54,594 nt of DNA from an uncultured Bacteroidia bacterium (GCA_902785755.1 CACZZO010000030.1:1-54594); one strand, 5' to 3'; positions 32,457-42,436 are shown, counted from the first letter of the stretch. The notes: generated by a model not told the origin, from the letters alone. Translations and numbers: made by a program.

Positions 32457-32945
32457 TTAATCTTCTTTTTTACGTTTGCCTAACAGGTAAGCACCACCAA
32501 GGAAACCGAGGACGAACAATCCGCTGCCCATAGGTGCATATTGGTCGATGGTAATACCGAATTTCGGGCCTTTGTTTGCGTCATCGTCAGAACTCTCGCC
32601 CAAGCCACGAGACACCATCCCATATTTTGGACGAACCTTAGTCTTGCCGTTTCCGCTTCCATCATTGAGGAAGTCGTAAGCTTCCCAACCTTCAAAAAGG
32701 AGGCTGCCATCAAATGTGATGTTCTGGAAAGTGAAGTTTTGGGCGTTGCCGGTGTAGAACATCTCTTCGTCAAAATAGAAGAAGTTCTCACCTTCATCCT
32801 CCATGTCTGAGGAATCGTCTGCAACTTGCTCGTCTTCGTAAAAAGTTCCGTAGTTGTAGCTTGCATTTGCAGCATTTAATGATGCGGGTATCCATCCCAT
32901 AAGGACGATAACAAGCAAAACCGTTAGTTTATTAATCCCTTTCAT
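32457..32945 (-). CDS. Acidic exported protein with PID-CTERM-like C-terminal tail
   Basis: 162 residues. A signal peptide (MKGINKLTVLLVIVLMGWIPASLNA) is followed by a very acidic segment (about residues 35-55), an aromatic region (FYFDEEMFYTGNAQNFTF...LLFEGWEAYDF), KYGMVSRGLG, and the tail PMGSG at about residues 141-145, a hydrophobic stretch, and GKRKKED. The tail and the preceding GMVSRG resemble the 94-residue protein at 47-331 (GGMLKRS, PLGSG, GKKRKEE), although the middle parts differ. This points to a common sorting or anchoring route. Function is unknown. Confidence 0.78.
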   Translation of the reverse strand: MKGINKLTVLLVIVLMGWIPASLNAANASYNYGTFYEDEQVADDSSDMEDEGENFFYFDEEMFYTGNAQNFTFQNITFDGSLLFEGWEAYDFLNDGSGNGKTKVRPKYGMVSRGLGESSDDDANKGPKFGITIDQYAPMGSGLFVLGFLGGAYLLGKRKKED

Positions 32946-33045
32946 TTTTGTATTATTTTGTATTTATTTTCCATCCAGTTAATTTTACTTCTGTCATGTT
33001 TCATCTATCACTAAAGGGCAAAAGAATCCCAAATGAATCGACATG

Positions 33046-33053
33046 CAAAAGTA
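33046..33053 (-). promoter_or_regulatory. -7 box for the acidic exported protein
   Basis: TACTTTTG on the minus strand, leaving a long AT-rich leader of about 95 bases. The remainder of 32946-33268 is AT rich with no gene seen. Confidence 0.5.
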
Positions 33054-33268
33054 TCGTTTTTTTTATTACCCCGACAATATTTTTCAATATTTTTTTCCAA
33101 AAAATTGTAAATCATTAAAAATCAAAGGAATATTTCCTTGCTTATTCATGCCTTTGAACCTAAAACCGAGTCGTCTTCGCTTGTTTTCATCCTATTTCGG
33201 TAATGTTTTGGTGATTCAATGACCGTTTTTATCTCATTTTTGATGGATTTATTACCTTATTAATAAAG

Positions 33269-35113
33269 TCACTCCACCGTCACCGACTTGGCCAAATTGC
33301 GGGGTTGGTCGACATTGCAGCCTCGCATCACGGCGATGTGGTAGGCCAAAATTTGCAGCGGCACGGTTGCCAACAACGGAGAATAGAGGCACTCGGTTTC
33401 GGGAATCTCGATGACATAATCGGCCATCTTGCGGGCCAAAACATCCTTCTCACTGATGACGGCGATGATTTTACCATCACGGGCCTTCACCTCTTGGATA
33501 TTGCTGAGGACCTTTTCGTAAGTGCTATGGTTGGTGGCGATGAACACTACGGGCATATCCTTGTCAATCAAGGCGATGGGGCCATGTTTCATTTCGGCGG
33601 CGGGATAGCCTTCGGCATGGATGTAGGAGATTTCCTTCAACTTCAAGGCACCTTCGAGGGCGACGGGATAGTTCTGCAAACGACCGAGATACAGCATGTT
33701 ACGCACATCCTTGTATTTCTCCGCAATGTCCTTCACATGACCGCTATGGTCGAGAGTCCACTGGATTTTTTCGGGGATGCGGTCGAGTTCCTGAATGAAT
33801 TCGAGGCGTTCCTCGTCCTTCATCGAACCTTTCAGTTCGGCGAGGCGCAAAGCGAGCATGGCCATCACCGTCACTTGCGAAGTGAACGCCTTGGTAGAAG
33901 CCACACCGATTTCAGGGCCAGCGTGAGTGTAAATACCTGCATCAGTGGCTCTTGAGATGGAGGAGCCGATGACGTTGCAGATGCCCAACACAATCGCGCC
34001 CTTCTCTTTGGCCAACTGAATGGCAGCCAAGGTGTCGGCTGTTTCGCCCGACTGCGACACGGCAATCACCACATCATGCGGCGTGACCACAGGGTCGCGG
34101 TAACGGAACTCAGAGGCATATTCCACCTTCACGCGGATTTTGGCCAACTTCTCAATGAGATAACTGCCCACCAAACTGGCGTGCCACGAGGTGCCGCAAG
34201 CCACGAAAACGATGTTGTCGGCATAAAGCAACTGCTTCTCGTACTTGAGGATGCCACCCAACCGCACCGTATTGGCTTCGGGATGCAAACGGCCACGCAT
34301 GGTGTCGCGCACGATGGTCGGCTGCTCGTAGATTTCCTTCATCATAAAGTGATCGAAACCAGCCTTCTCGATGCTGTCGAGGTTCATTTTCAGTTCCTGA
34401 ACGTATGGCATGGCCTCCACATCCTGAATGGTCTTGATGTGCAGTTCCTCACCCAATTTGATGCGCACAACTTGCTCATCCTCAAGGTAAACCACTTTTT
34501 GGGTGCGACCCACAATCGGGGTGGCATCCGAAGCAATGTAATACTCGTCTTCGCCAATGCCGATGACCATCGGGCTACCCTTTCGGGCGGCAATTAATTG
34601 GTCGGGATGGCCTTTTTCCACAATGGCGATGGCGTATGCACCCACCACGTGGTTCAGGGCGATGCGCACGGCTTCAAACAAGTCGACATGCTCGCTTTGT
34701 TGCACATCCTCGATGAGGTTGGTCAGCACTTCCGTGTCGGTCGACGAAAGGAAAGTGAAGCCGCGCTTCTCCAATTCCTTGCGCAGGCTCAGGTAGTTTT
34801 CAATAATGCCGTTGTGAATTAATGCCAAATTGCCCGACTGCGAGCGGTGCGGGTGGGCATTCACCTGATTGGGTTCGCCGTGGGTGGCCCAACGGGTATG
34901 CGCAATGCCAATGTGCCCACTGACATCCTTTGAAGAAGCAAAGGCCTCCAAGTCGGAGACCTTGCCTTTTGCCTTGTAAACATTCAGTTCGTTAGCCTCG
35001 TTGAGCAGTGCCACACCGGCGCTGTCGTAGCCACGATATTCGAGGCGCTTCAAGCCCTCGATGAGGATGGGATAGGCCTCTTGACGGCCTACATAAGCAA
35101 CTATTCCACACAT
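33269..35113 (-). CDS. glmS: Glutamine-fructose-6-phosphate aminotransferase
   Basis: 614 residues, full length. It makes glucosamine 6-phosphate from fructose 6-phosphate and glutamine, the entry to peptidoglycan and LPS amino sugars. The N-terminal Ntn-hydrolase domain begins MCGIVAYVG with catalytic Cys2 and has RLEYRGYDSAG and HTRWATHGEP. Two SIS domains follow (FVACGTSWHASLVGSYL, ISQSGETADT-like SQSGETADTLAAI, EGALKLKEISYIHAEGYPA). The C-terminus DQPRNLAKSVTVE is the conserved end. No glmS ribozyme is recognisable in the short leader. Confidence 0.97.
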   Translation of the reverse strand: MCGIVAYVGRQEAYPILIEGLKRLEYRGYDSAGVALLNEANELNVYKAKGKVSDLEAFASSKDVSGHIGIAHTRWATHGEPNQVNAHPHRSQSGNLALIHNGIIENYLSLRKELEKRGFTFLSSTDTEVLTNLIEDVQQSEHVDLFEAVRIALNHVVGAYAIAIVEKGHPDQLIAARKGSPMVIGIGEDEYYIASDATPIVGRTQKVVYLEDEQVVRIKLGEELHIKTIQDVEAMPYVQELKMNLDSIEKAGFDHFMMKEIYEQPTIVRDTMRGRLHPEANTVRLGGILKYEKQLLYADNIVFVACGTSWHASLVGSYLIEKLAKIRVKVEYASEFRYRDPVVTPHDVVIAVSQSGETADTLAAIQLAKEKGAIVLGICNVIGSSISRATDAGIYTHAGPEIGVASTKAFTSQVTVMAMLALRLAELKGSMKDEERLEFIQELDRIPEKIQWTLDHSGHVKDIAEKYKDVRNMLYLGRLQNYPVALEGALKLKEISYIHAEGYPAAEMKHGPIALIDKDMPVVFIATNHSTYEKVLSNIQEVKARDGKIIAVISEKDVLARKMADYVIEIPETECLYSPLLATVPLQILAYHIAVMRGCNVDQPRNLAKSVTVE

Positions 35114-35136
35114 ATTTAACCTTGTTTAAAAAGGCG

Positions 35137-35144
35137 CAAAAATA
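35137..35144 (-). promoter_or_regulatory. -7 box for glmS
   Basis: TATTTTTG on the minus strand, 23 bases before the ATG at 35113. Confidence 0.7.
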
Positions 35145-35196
35145 TGTGTTTGGAAAAAACGATGCAAGAAATTTTTGATTTTTTTCAAGTCGGCGT

Positions 35197-35239
35197 TTTC
35201 GACAGGCTCAAAGGCCCTTGGTCCCTGAGCCTGTCGAAA
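35197..35239. repeat. TTTCGACAGGCTCA palindrome (REP-like family B)
   Basis: TTTCGACAGGCTCA (35197-35210) and TGAGCCTGTCGAAA (35226-35239) are perfect 14-bp arms with a 15-base loop. Lies between lemA and glmS and may double as a transcript end. Same family as 39811-39840 and 50814-50863. Confidence 0.85.
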
Positions 35240-35247
35240 GGCCTGCA

Positions 35248-35838
35248 TTAATTAAAGAGGTCTTTCACATCGGGTGCTTGTTGGGCAGCCTCCGAAGCCT
35301 CGAAGTAAGGTTTCTTGTCGAAACCGAACATGCCGGCGATAATGTTGCCAGGGAAACGACGCACCGCCGTATTATAAACACGGGCGGTTTCGTTGAACTG
35401 CTTTCTCGCGTTGGCGATGGCGTTTTCGCAACTCTCCAACTGCGACTGCAAATCCAAATAATTCTGGTTAGCCTTCAGGTCGGGATACTGCTCCACCGTC
35501 ACCAACAGGCGCGACAATGCACCCGACATTTGGTCTTGCGCGGCTTGGAAAGCCTTCATGTTTTCCTCGGTCAGGTTGTTGGCGTCGAGGGTTACCGAAG
35601 TAGCCTTGGCCCTTGCTTCAACCACGGCGGTCAAAGTGCCGGCTTCATACTCGGCATAGTTTTTCACCGTGGCGACGAGGTTCGGGATAAGGTCAGCACG
35701 CTTTTGGTAAGCCGTTTGCACATTACCGACAGCCGTTTCAACGCCTTCTTGCTTGGAAACCAGTCCGTTGTAAACGCCAACGCCCCAAATGACAAGCACT
35801 GCCACGAGTGCAAGAATGATAATTAATCCTTTTTTCAT
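35248..35838 (-). CDS. lemA: LemA family protein
   Basis: 196 residues: one N-terminal membrane helix (MKKGLIIILALVAVLVIWGVG) and a helical-bundle domain with the typical NGLVSKQEGVETAVGNVQTAYQKRADLIPNLV and RRFPGNIIAGMFGFDKKPYFEA. LemA proteins are membrane-attached and of unknown biochemical role, often near Zn proteases or TPM-domain proteins; no such partner lies next to it here. The start at 35838 is set by the -7 box at 35895-35902. Confidence 0.94.
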   Translation of the reverse strand: MKKGLIIILALVAVLVIWGVGVYNGLVSKQEGVETAVGNVQTAYQKRADLIPNLVATVKNYAEYEAGTLTAVVEARAKATSVTLDANNLTEENMKAFQAAQDQMSGALSRLLVTVEQYPDLKANQNYLDLQSQLESCENAIANARKQFNETARVYNTAVRRFPGNIIAGMFGFDKKPYFEASEAAQQAPDVKDLFN

Positions 35839-35894
35839 AATGTTTCGATTTTGATGATACAATAATAGATTCGTTGCGATGTTTAAACAGAGTG

Positions 35895-35924
35895 CAAAGG
35901 TAAACATTTTTTTTCGTACTTTTG
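35895..35924. promoter_or_regulatory. Divergent -7 boxes for lemA and ricT
   Basis: TACCTTTG on the minus strand (35895-35902) for lemA and TACTTTTG on the plus strand (35917-35924) for the ricT start at 35960; 14 bp apart. Confidence 0.7.
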
Positions 35925-35959
35925 CGATTTATACTCACTTACTAAACTCATTTTATCAA

Positions 35960-37078
35960 ATGACTGAAAATCAACAGAAAAACGATATCAAAAGCATTGA
36001 CGGACAATTACTGAACCGTGGATGCACCCTTGGAACGACATACAATACAGGACAGAAAGTGCTTTCGTGCGGACGTTGCAAACTGAGCCAGTTCGATTGG
36101 TTGAAAGACTATGAAAACCAAGAGATTAAGGGAAATGTTTGCTTGGCTGAGGTGCGTTTCAAGAACGACCGCAAAGACTATTTCACCTATCCCGAAGACC
36201 TCGAATTGGAAGTGGGCGAATTTGTCGCCGTCGAGACAGCCATCGGGCACGACATCGGCATTGTGACTTTGTTGGGCGAAATCGTGAAACGCCAGATGAA
36301 ACGCAAGAAATTCCGCACGCCTTTTGCCGAAATGAAGAAAATCTACCGCCGCGCCAGAATCAACGATGTGGAGAAGTTTCTTTCTGCCATCAAATTGGAA
36401 GACAGCACTTTGGCTCGCACCCGCACCATCATCGACAATCTCGGTTTGGAAATGAAACTCAATGATGTTGAATATCAGGGCGACAAGACTAAGGCCATTT
36501 TCTACTACACCGCCGACGGGCGCGTCGACTTCCGCGAACTCATCAAGAAATTGGCTGAAGAGTTCCACATCAGAATTGAGATGCGACAGATTGGCGTAAG
36601 GCAAGAGTCGGCCAAATTGGGCGGCTTAGGCTCATGCGGTCGCGAGTTGTGTTGTGCCTCGTGGATTAGTGATTTCCAGTCGGTTACCACCAATGTAGCC
36701 CGTATTCAGCAACTTTCCCCGAACCCCCAAAAACTTGCCGGACAGTGCGGCAAACTGAAATGCTGCCTCAATTTTGAATATGAGGCCTACGTGGAGGCTT
36801 TGAAGTCATTCTCCGACCCGAACATTGTGCTGCATTTCGAGAGCGGCGACGCGATTCACCAAAAAAACGACGTGTTCAAGGGCATCATGTGGTATTCCTA
36901 CACCACCGACAAGAGCAACATCATGGCCATCCCCGTCGACAAGGTGAGAGAAATCATCGCCTTGAACAAGAAAGGACAGAAACCCAAGAAATTGGAGGAC
37001 TTTGCCGTGACGAAGGAAGCCCACACCAACACCAACGAAGGCTACGGCGAGGCCGACTTGAAGAAGATGAGCGACTAA
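35960..37078 (+). CDS. ricT: PSP1-domain protein RicT/YaaT
   Basis: A 372-residue PSP1 family protein. The N-terminal part has Cys residues in NRGCTLGTTYNTGQKVLSCG, and the core shows GVRQESAKLGGLGSCGRELCC and GQCGKLKCCLNFEYE, the Cys clusters that bind an Fe-S cluster in the B. subtilis RicAFT complex. There, the complex affects mRNA processing and sporulation; in Bacteroidota the partners RicA/RicF are not obvious. The start at 35960 rather than 35879 is chosen because of the -7 box at 35917-35924. It begins a tight plus-strand operon with gldH and the PBP1A-like gene (gaps of 2 and 3 bases). Confidence 0.92.
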   Translation: MTENQQKNDIKSIDGQLLNRGCTLGTTYNTGQKVLSCGRCKLSQFDWLKDYENQEIKGNVCLAEVRFKNDRKDYFTYPEDLELEVGEFVAVETAIGHDIGIVTLLGEIVKRQMKRKKFRTPFAEMKKIYRRARINDVEKFLSAIKLEDSTLARTRTIIDNLGLEMKLNDVEYQGDKTKAIFYYTADGRVDFRELIKKLAEEFHIRIEMRQIGVRQESAKLGGLGSCGRELCCASWISDFQSVTTNVARIQQLSPNPQKLAGQCGKLKCCLNFEYEAYVEALKSFSDPNIVLHFESGDAIHQKNDVFKGIMWYSYTTDKSNIMAIPVDKVREIIALNKKGQKPKKLEDFAVTKEAHTNTNEGYGEADLKKMSD

Positions 37079-37080
37079 TC

Positions 37081-37545
37081 ATGAAGAATGCAATATATTG
37101 GATCATAGGAGTTTGCATTGTTTTGTCTTGCGCAAGATGCAGTAGCAGCAACTTCAGCAAGCGCACCGTCATTCCTGATGCCGAATGGGCACAGGAAAAC
37201 CGCGTGGCTTTTGACGTGCCCATCGACGACACTCTCAGCGGCTATGTTTTCGGCATTGGGCTGCGCCATTTGGAGAACTACCGCTACAGCAACCTCTTTG
37301 TGTTCCTCCACACCCGAATGCCCAACGGCAACATCACGCACGACACAATAGAATGTACTTTGGCCACGCCCGAAGGCCGCTGGATCGGGAAAAGCAGTGG
37401 CAGCATGAGGGATTTGGTCGTGCCGCTCAACGAAAACCTGCGTTTCCCATTGACGGGAAACTACCATTTCGAAATCGAGCAAGCCATGCGCGAACCCGTG
37501 CTGAAGGGCATCTCAGACATTGGTTTATACATTGAAAAACAATGA
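37081..37545 (+). CDS. gldH: Gliding motility lipoprotein GldH
   Basis: 154 residues with a lipoprotein-type signal (MKNAIYWIIGVCIVLSCARC, lipobox near SCARC). The body has W-x-x-x-x-x-V-x-F-x-V (EWAQENRVAFDVPIDD), RHLENYRYSNLFVFLHTRMPNG and LRFPLTGNYHFEIEQAMRE..GISDIGLYIEK, matching GldH. It is required for gliding in Flavobacterium, but homologues occur in non-gliding Bacteroidales, so motility cannot be inferred. Its place between ricT and a PBP1A gene is the conserved order in the phylum. Confidence 0.92.
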   Translation: MKNAIYWIIGVCIVLSCARCSSSNFSKRTVIPDAEWAQENRVAFDVPIDDTLSGYVFGIGLRHLENYRYSNLFVFLHTRMPNGNITHDTIECTLATPEGRWIGKSSGSMRDLVVPLNENLRFPLTGNYHFEIEQAMREPVLKGISDIGLYIEKQ

Positions 37546-37548
37546 TTT

Positions 37549-39807
37549 ATGAACAACGATAAAAAGAAAAAAGCGAAGCCAAAGCAGGGCAAATCAAACG
37601 CCATCAGGAACCTGTGGATTATTTTTGGAGTGCTGCTCCTGATTGTCGTTTTGTTCTTCTTCTGCGTCGCGAAAGGCGTGTTCGGCACCATGCCCACCTT
37701 CGAGGAATTGGAAAACCCGCGCACCAATTTGGCCACCGAAATCATCTCCGCCGACGGCAAGATTTTGGGTACCTATTATATTGAGAACCGCTCCAATGTG
37801 CGCTATGCCGAACTGTCGCACTACATGCCTGAAGCCCTCATCAGCATTGAGGATGAGCGCTTTACGGAACATTCCGGCATCGACCAGAAAGCCCTGTTCC
37901 GCGTGGCCTTCGGTGTTTTGACCGGAAACAAGAAAGGTGGCGGCTCGACCATCACGCAACAATTGGCGAAAAACCTTTTCCCTCGTGGCGAGAACCTCAG
38001 CACCAGCAAACTTGTTTTGCGCAAGTTCCAAGAGTGGATTACGGCCACCAAATTGGAGCACAACTATTCCAAAGAGGAAATCATTGCAATGTACCTGAAC
38101 ACCGTGTTTTTCGGGCATAACGCCTTCGGTATCAGGGCGGCAGCCAGCACTTTTTTCGACAAGAAGCCCAAAGACATGAACATCGAGGAATGTGCATTGA
38201 TGGCCGGTGTGGTGAACGCCCCCACCCTTTTCAGTCCTGTGCGCAACCCGGAACGCTCGTTGGGAAGGCGCAATCTCGTCCTCCGAAAAATGGCCGACAA
38301 TGGTTTCATCACCCAAGCCGAATGTGACTCTATCTCGTTGATTCCCATCGATATGTCGCATTTCAGCATCAAGGACCACAACAGCGGACAGGCCACTTAT
38401 TTCCGCGAGTTTTTGAGAGGCGAACTCAACGAATGGGCCAAAAACACAACCCGCGCCGACGGTCAGCCTTACAATATCTATCGCGACGGCTTGCGCATCT
38501 ACACCACCATCGACTCACGAATGCAACATTACGCCGAGGAAGCCGTCAAAGAGTTCATGGGCAATGAGTTGCAGCCCATGTTCTACAAGCATTGGAAGGG
38601 GCAGAAAAACGCGCCGTTCTCCAACGTGACCGCCAACGAAATCGACCATATCCTTGAAACATCGATGAAGCGCACCGAACGTTACCGCAACCTCAAGAAC
38701 GCAGGCGTGCCGATGGATACCATCAAAACCATCTTCGACCGTCCCGTTCCAATGACCGTCTTTTCTTGGAAAGGCCCCATCGATACGGTCATGTCGCCGA
38801 TGGATTCCATCAGATATTACAAGTGGTTCCTGCAAACCAGCCTCATTTCCATCGAGTCGCACACTGGCCATGTGAAGGCTTACGTCGGCGGCTTGGACTA
38901 TCGTTTCTTCAAGTACGACCATGTCACGCAGGCACGCCGTCAGGTCGGTTCCACTTTCAAGCCGTTCCTTTATTCCTTGGCCATGCAGGAAGGCGAATAC
39001 ACGCCCTGCACCCGCATCCCCAATATCCAATACAACATCAAATTGGAGGACGGAAACGTTTGGTCGCCAGGCAATTCGGGCGGTCATGTGGGCGAGGAAA
39101 TCACGCTGAAATACGCTTTGGCACAGTCCAACAACTGGATTTCGGCCTACCTGATGAACCAGTTTGGGCCTAATGCCGTCATTGCGCAAGCCCGCCGCAT
39201 GGGTGTGGAGTCGCCCATCGACCCCGTTCCCGCTATCTGCTTGGGTGTCTGCGACTTGAAGTTGATTGAGATGGTCGGAGCCATGAGCACTTTCGCCAAC
39301 CAAGGCGTTTACATCAAACCCATGTTCATCACCCGCATCGAGGACAAGAACGGCAATGTCATCCAACGCTTCAGTCCCGAGGAATCGGAGGCCATGAGCG
39401 AACTGACCGCCTACAAGATGGTGGAACTGATGAAGGGCGTGGTGCAAAGCGGCACGGGCATCCGCTTGCGCTCGACCTACGGATTGAGCAACCCCATAGC
39501 GGGCAAAACCGGCACAACCCAAAAGCAAAGCGACGGCTATTTCATGGGCATTACCCCCGACCTGACTACGGGCGTTTGGGTGGGCGCCGAAGACCGTAGC
39601 GTGCATTTCCGCTCCACCCAATTGGGCCAAGGTTCGCATACCGCCTTGCCTATTTGGGCACTATACATGAAAAAGGTTTACGCCGACAAGAGCCTGAATA
39701 TCAGCAAGGGCGACTTCACGAAGCCCAACATCCCCGGCGTTGACCTGAACTTCGATTGCGACCGCTACGAAAAGGTGGAAGCCATCGAATACATTGACGA
39801 GTTTTAA
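37549..39807 (+). CDS. Penicillin-binding protein 1A (transglycosylase/transpeptidase)
   Basis: A 752-residue bifunctional class A PBP. One membrane anchor (about residues 22-44) is followed by the GT51 glycosyltransferase domain with E101-D-E-R-F..H (catalytic Glu101), [14 protein letters not shown], and [13 protein letters not shown]. The transpeptidase domain has S468-T-F-K471 (nucleophile Ser468), S-N-N, and K653-T-G-T. It polymerises and crosslinks peptidoglycan. The gene starts three bases after gldH. The end of the gene is followed by a half-copy of the GAGCCTGTCGAA repeat. Confidence 0.95.
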   Translation: MNNDKKKKAKPKQGKSNAIRNLWIIFGVLLLIVVLFFFCVAKGVFGTMPTFEELENPRTNLATEIISADGKILGTYYIENRSNVRYAELSHYMPEALISIEDERFTEHSGIDQKALFRVAFGVLTGNKKGGGSTITQQLAKNLFPRGENLSTSKLVLRKFQEWITATKLEHNYSKEEIIAMYLNTVFFGHNAFGIRAAASTFFDKKPKDMNIEECALMAGVVNAPTLFSPVRNPERSLGRRNLVLRKMADNGFITQAECDSISLIPIDMSHFSIKDHNSGQATYFREFLRGELNEWAKNTTRADGQPYNIYRDGLRIYTTIDSRMQHYAEEAVKEFMGNELQPMFYKHWKGQKNAPFSNVTANEIDHILETSMKRTERYRNLKNAGVPMDTIKTIFDRPVPMTVFSWKGPIDTVMSPMDSIRYYKWFLQTSLISIESHTGHVKAYVGGLDYRFFKYDHVTQARRQVGSTFKPFLYSLAMQEGEYTPCTRIPNIQYNIKLEDGNVWSPGNSGGHVGEEITLKYALAQSNNWISAYLMNQFGPNAVIAQARRMGVESPIDPVPAICLGVCDLKLIEMVGAMSTFANQGVYIKPMFITRIEDKNGNVIQRFSPEESEAMSELTAYKMVELMKGVVQSGTGIRLRSTYGLSNPIAGKTGTTQKQSDGYFMGITPDLTTGVWVGAEDRSVHFRSTQLGQGSHTALPIWALYMKKVYADKSLNISKGDFTKPNIPGVDLNFDCDRYEKVEAIEYIDEF

Positions 39808-39810
39808 ACT

Positions 39811-39840
39811 TTGGGCCGCTGAGCCTGTCGAAGCCCCCAA
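39811..39840 (+). repeat. Half-copy of the TGAGCCTGTCGAA repeat (family B)
   Basis: TGAGCCTGTCGAAG at 39820-39833, the same core as one arm at 35226-35239 and 50850-50862, flanked by short inverse TTGGGC/GCCCCCAA. Lies in the 47-base gap before obgE. Confidence 0.65.
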
Positions 39841-39854
39841 TAACAGCATTTGAT

Positions 39855-40862
39855 ATGACCTCGAATTTCGTTGATTATGTGAAGATTTTCTGCCGCTCGG
39901 GCAAGGGCGGTGCAGGTTCGCTGCACTTCCGCCGCGAGAAATACATCCCGAAAGGCGGTCCCGACGGCGGCGACGGCGGTCGCGGCGGCAATGTGATTTT
40001 GCGCGGCAACGCCCAACTTTGGACCTTGCTCCACCTGCGCTACACCAAGCATGTGTTCGCCAACGACGGTGTGCCCGGAGGCCGAAACCAACTCACGGGC
40101 GCGGCTGGCGATGATGCCTACATCGATGTGCCGTTGGGCACGGTGGCCTATCGCGCCGAAGACCACACGATGCTTGGAGAAATCACAGAAGACGGACAAC
40201 AGGTCGTGCTACTCAAGGGCGGACGCGGCGGCAAGGGCAACGCCTTTTTCAAGACGGCCACCCTGCAAGCCCCAAAATTCGCCCAACCCGGCGAGCCGAA
40301 CCAAGAGGAATGGATTACGCTGGAACTCAAACTGCTGGCCGATGTGGGTTTGGTCGGTTTCCCCAATGCAGGAAAATCCACATTGCTATCGGTCGTCTCA
40401 GCGGCTAAGCCTGAGATTGCTGATTATCCCTTCACCACCTTGGTGCCTAATCTTGGCATTGTCAGTTATCGTGAGCATGGGAGTTTCGTCATGGCCGACA
40501 TTCCTGGCATCATCGAAGGTGCTGCGGAAGGCAAAGGTTTGGGAATTAGGTTTTTGCGCCATATTGAAAGAAACTCGACCTTGTTGTTCATGGTGCCCGC
40601 CAACACCGATGACGTGAAAAAGGAATACGACATCCTCCTCAACGAACTGAAGAAATACAACCCCGAACTGATGGACAAAGACCGCATTTTGGCCATCACG
40701 AAGTGCGATTTGGTTGATGACGACACCATCAAGGAAATCAAGAAACACTTGCCCAAGAAGGTGCCTCATGTTTTCATCAGTTCAGTTGCTAATCTAGGCA
40801 TTAACGAACTGAAGGACTTGATTTGGCTAACGTTGAACAAAAGCGAGGAAGAAGATTGGTAA
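39855..40862 (+). CDS. obgE: GTPase Obg
   Basis: 335 residues. The Gly-rich Obg fold ([42 protein letters not shown]) is followed by a G domain with P-loop G168FPNAGKST, switch II DIPGII, and TKCD as G4. The optional C-terminal extension found in some Obg proteins is absent. It binds the 50S subunit and links assembly to guanine nucleotides. The PAP2 gene follows after 12 bases. Confidence 0.96.
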   Translation: MTSNFVDYVKIFCRSGKGGAGSLHFRREKYIPKGGPDGGDGGRGGNVILRGNAQLWTLLHLRYTKHVFANDGVPGGRNQLTGAAGDDAYIDVPLGTVAYRAEDHTMLGEITEDGQQVVLLKGGRGGKGNAFFKTATLQAPKFAQPGEPNQEEWITLELKLLADVGLVGFPNAGKSTLLSVVSAAKPEIADYPFTTLVPNLGIVSYREHGSFVMADIPGIIEGAAEGKGLGIRFLRHIERNSTLLFMVPANTDDVKKEYDILLNELKKYNPELMDKDRILAITKCDLVDDDTIKEIKKHLPKKVPHVFISSVANLGINELKDLIWLTLNKSEEEDW

Positions 40863-40874
40863 ACGCAACAACCT

Positions 40875-41450
40875 ATGGGAACCCTCTCCACCATCGACAC
40901 CGACCTTTTCCTTTACCTCAACAACCTTCATGTTGAGTGGATGGATAAGATTATGATCCTCATCACCAACATGGGGATTTGGTTTCCGCTATACCTATTA
41001 TTAATATATTGGACGGCGAAACAGTTCGGCAAACGTTGCTGGTGGGTCTTTTTGGCCGTGGGCGTGGTGGTGCTTTGCTCCGACCAACTTTCATCCCATG
41101 TCTTCAAACCCGTTTTTCAGCGTTTAAGGCCTTGCTATAACCCTGATTTACAGGATTTAATCCATCTCCCAAAAGGTTTGGCGGGCGGACGATACGGCTT
41201 CACCTCGTCACATGCTGCCAACACCTTTGCTGTCGCGGCCTTTCTCACGCCTGTTTTGCGCAATTATCGCCCTTGGCTTGGGATTGTGCTGTATTTGTGG
41301 GCCTTCATTTCGAGTTACAGCCGCATTTATTTGGGTTTACACTACCCGGGCGACATTCTCTGCGGTGCCATTTTAGGCATTTTAGTTGGGCTGATTCTTT
41401 GGAAAGTGTTCCAACAAATTATCATCGGAAAAGTCTGGAAATCAGAATAA
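40875..41450 (+). CDS. PAP2 family phosphatase (membrane)
   Basis: 191 residues with about five membrane segments. The three PAP2 motifs are seen: K-x6-R-P (KPVFQRLRP), S-H (YGFTSSHAANTF), and S-R-x5-H-Y-x2-D (YSRIYLGLHYPGD). Likely a lipid phosphatase acting on undecaprenyl diphosphate or phosphatidate; which one cannot be told. Cotranscribed with obgE. Its last 9 bases overlap the end of the convergent SAM hydrolase gene. Confidence 0.92.
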   Translation: MGTLSTIDTDLFLYLNNLHVEWMDKIMILITNMGIWFPLYLLLIYWTAKQFGKRCWWVFLAVGVVVLCSDQLSSHVFKPVFQRLRPCYNPDLQDLIHLPKGLAGGRYGFTSSHAANTFAVAAFLTPVLRNYRPWLGIVLYLWAFISSYSRIYLGLHYPGDILCGAILGILVGLILWKVFQQIIIGKVWKSE

Positions 41451-42257
41451 TTTGCCAGGTGTAGGCGTGGCTTCCTTATCATAAAACACCACTTTGATGA
41501 CGGCTTTCGGCTCGATGCCGCACAACGAGGCCAGTTTGGCCTTGTTCAAGGCGAGTTCAAGATAGCCGTGTGTGCCGAAAATGGCTACCAAATCCACCAC
41601 ATCGACATCGAGATAGCTGTCTGAAATCTCATCCACCGTATAAAGGTCGCCTTTCACCATAATGGTGAAATCGCGGCCACGACGTTCATGCTCAAAGAGT
41701 TCGCGTGAAATGTTGGTTATCAGGTTGTCGTAGGAATCGATGTGCATCACCACGCCCTCGATAGTATTGTCGCGGGCCACGGCGCAGAAAGCCCCGCCCG
41801 GATTCAGTTTCAATCGAGGTTCGCCGATGCTCGAAAGTGGTTCGCCATTGGCAATCATCACAGCCACTTTCGCGAAACGGTCGCGTGTGGCAAATGTAAA
41901 GAAATCAGAATCTTGGATTACATCAATGCAATAGGCTTCCTCAAATTTCCCGTCGAGGATATGACTGAAAATGCCGTTGTCGGTCGAGATGAAATATTGC
42001 CCCTCGGCCTTCACCACCACATGCGGACATTCCATCGACTCAATCGTGTCGACCGCGATGATGTGAATCGTCCCGGGAGGGAAACAACGGAAGCAATTCT
42101 TGAGCGTGAAGCCCGCCTGCGCCACATTGAACGGCTCTATCTCGTGCGTCACATCAACAATGGTTGCGGTCGGCAGCATGGACAAAATAGTGCCCTTTAC
42201 CGCCGCTGCGTAATAATCCTTTTTTCCCCAATCGCTTGTTAATGTGATAATTGCCAT
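41442..42257 (-). CDS. SAM hydroxide adenosyltransferase (DUF62 / chlorinase-fluorinase fold)
   Basis: 271 residues. MAIITLTSDWGKKDYYAAAVKG holds the conserved Asp, IVDVTHEIEPFNVAQAGFTLKNC is diagnostic, VDTIE and ISTDNGIFSHIL follow, and the C-terminal beta-barrel ends GIEPKAVIKVVFYDKEA. The family splits S-adenosylmethionine to adenosine and methionine using water. The start at 42257 is set by the -7 box at 42287-42294; the longer upstream frame is noncoding. It is convergent with the PAP2 gene and divergent from phoH. Confidence 0.92.
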   Translation of the reverse strand: MAIITLTSDWGKKDYYAAAVKGTILSMLPTATIVDVTHEIEPFNVAQAGFTLKNCFRCFPPGTIHIIAVDTIESMECPHVVVKAEGQYFISTDNGIFSHILDGKFEEAYCIDVIQDSDFFTFATRDRFAKVAVMIANGEPLSSIGEPRLKLNPGGAFCAVARDNTIEGVVMHIDSYDNLITNISRELFEHERRGRDFTIMVKGDLYTVDEISDSYLDVDVVDLVAIFGTHGYLELALNKAKLASLCGIEPKAVIKVVFYDKEATPTPGKLF

Positions 42258-42286
42258 CGATTTCCTTCGCTTCGTCAAAGATTTTG

Positions 42287-42294
42287 CAAAGGTA
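42287..42294 (-). promoter_or_regulatory. -7 box for the SAM hydrolase gene
   Basis: TACCTTTG on the minus strand, 29 bases before the ATG at 42257. Confidence 0.7.
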
Positions 42295-42388
42295 TAGCAT
42301 TTATGCCAAATCCAAGATAGGTTTTTGAAAAAAATCTTCGTTTTTTGCAATCTGTCATTGCAAGAAACGAAACAACTGAAAAATAGAC

Positions 42389-42396
42389 TATCTTTG
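42389..42396 (+). promoter_or_regulatory. -7 box for phoH-purC
   Basis: TATCTTTG, 40 bases before the ATG at 42437. Confidence 0.65.
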
Positions 42397-42436
42397 CGGC
42401 TAAATAAAACGACATACTTCGATAAACCCAGCAAAC

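Noticed and set aside
35114..35268. glmS ribozyme or T-box in the glmS leader
   Set aside because: Only a short leader with a -7 box and a REP-like palindrome; no ribozyme core is recognisable.
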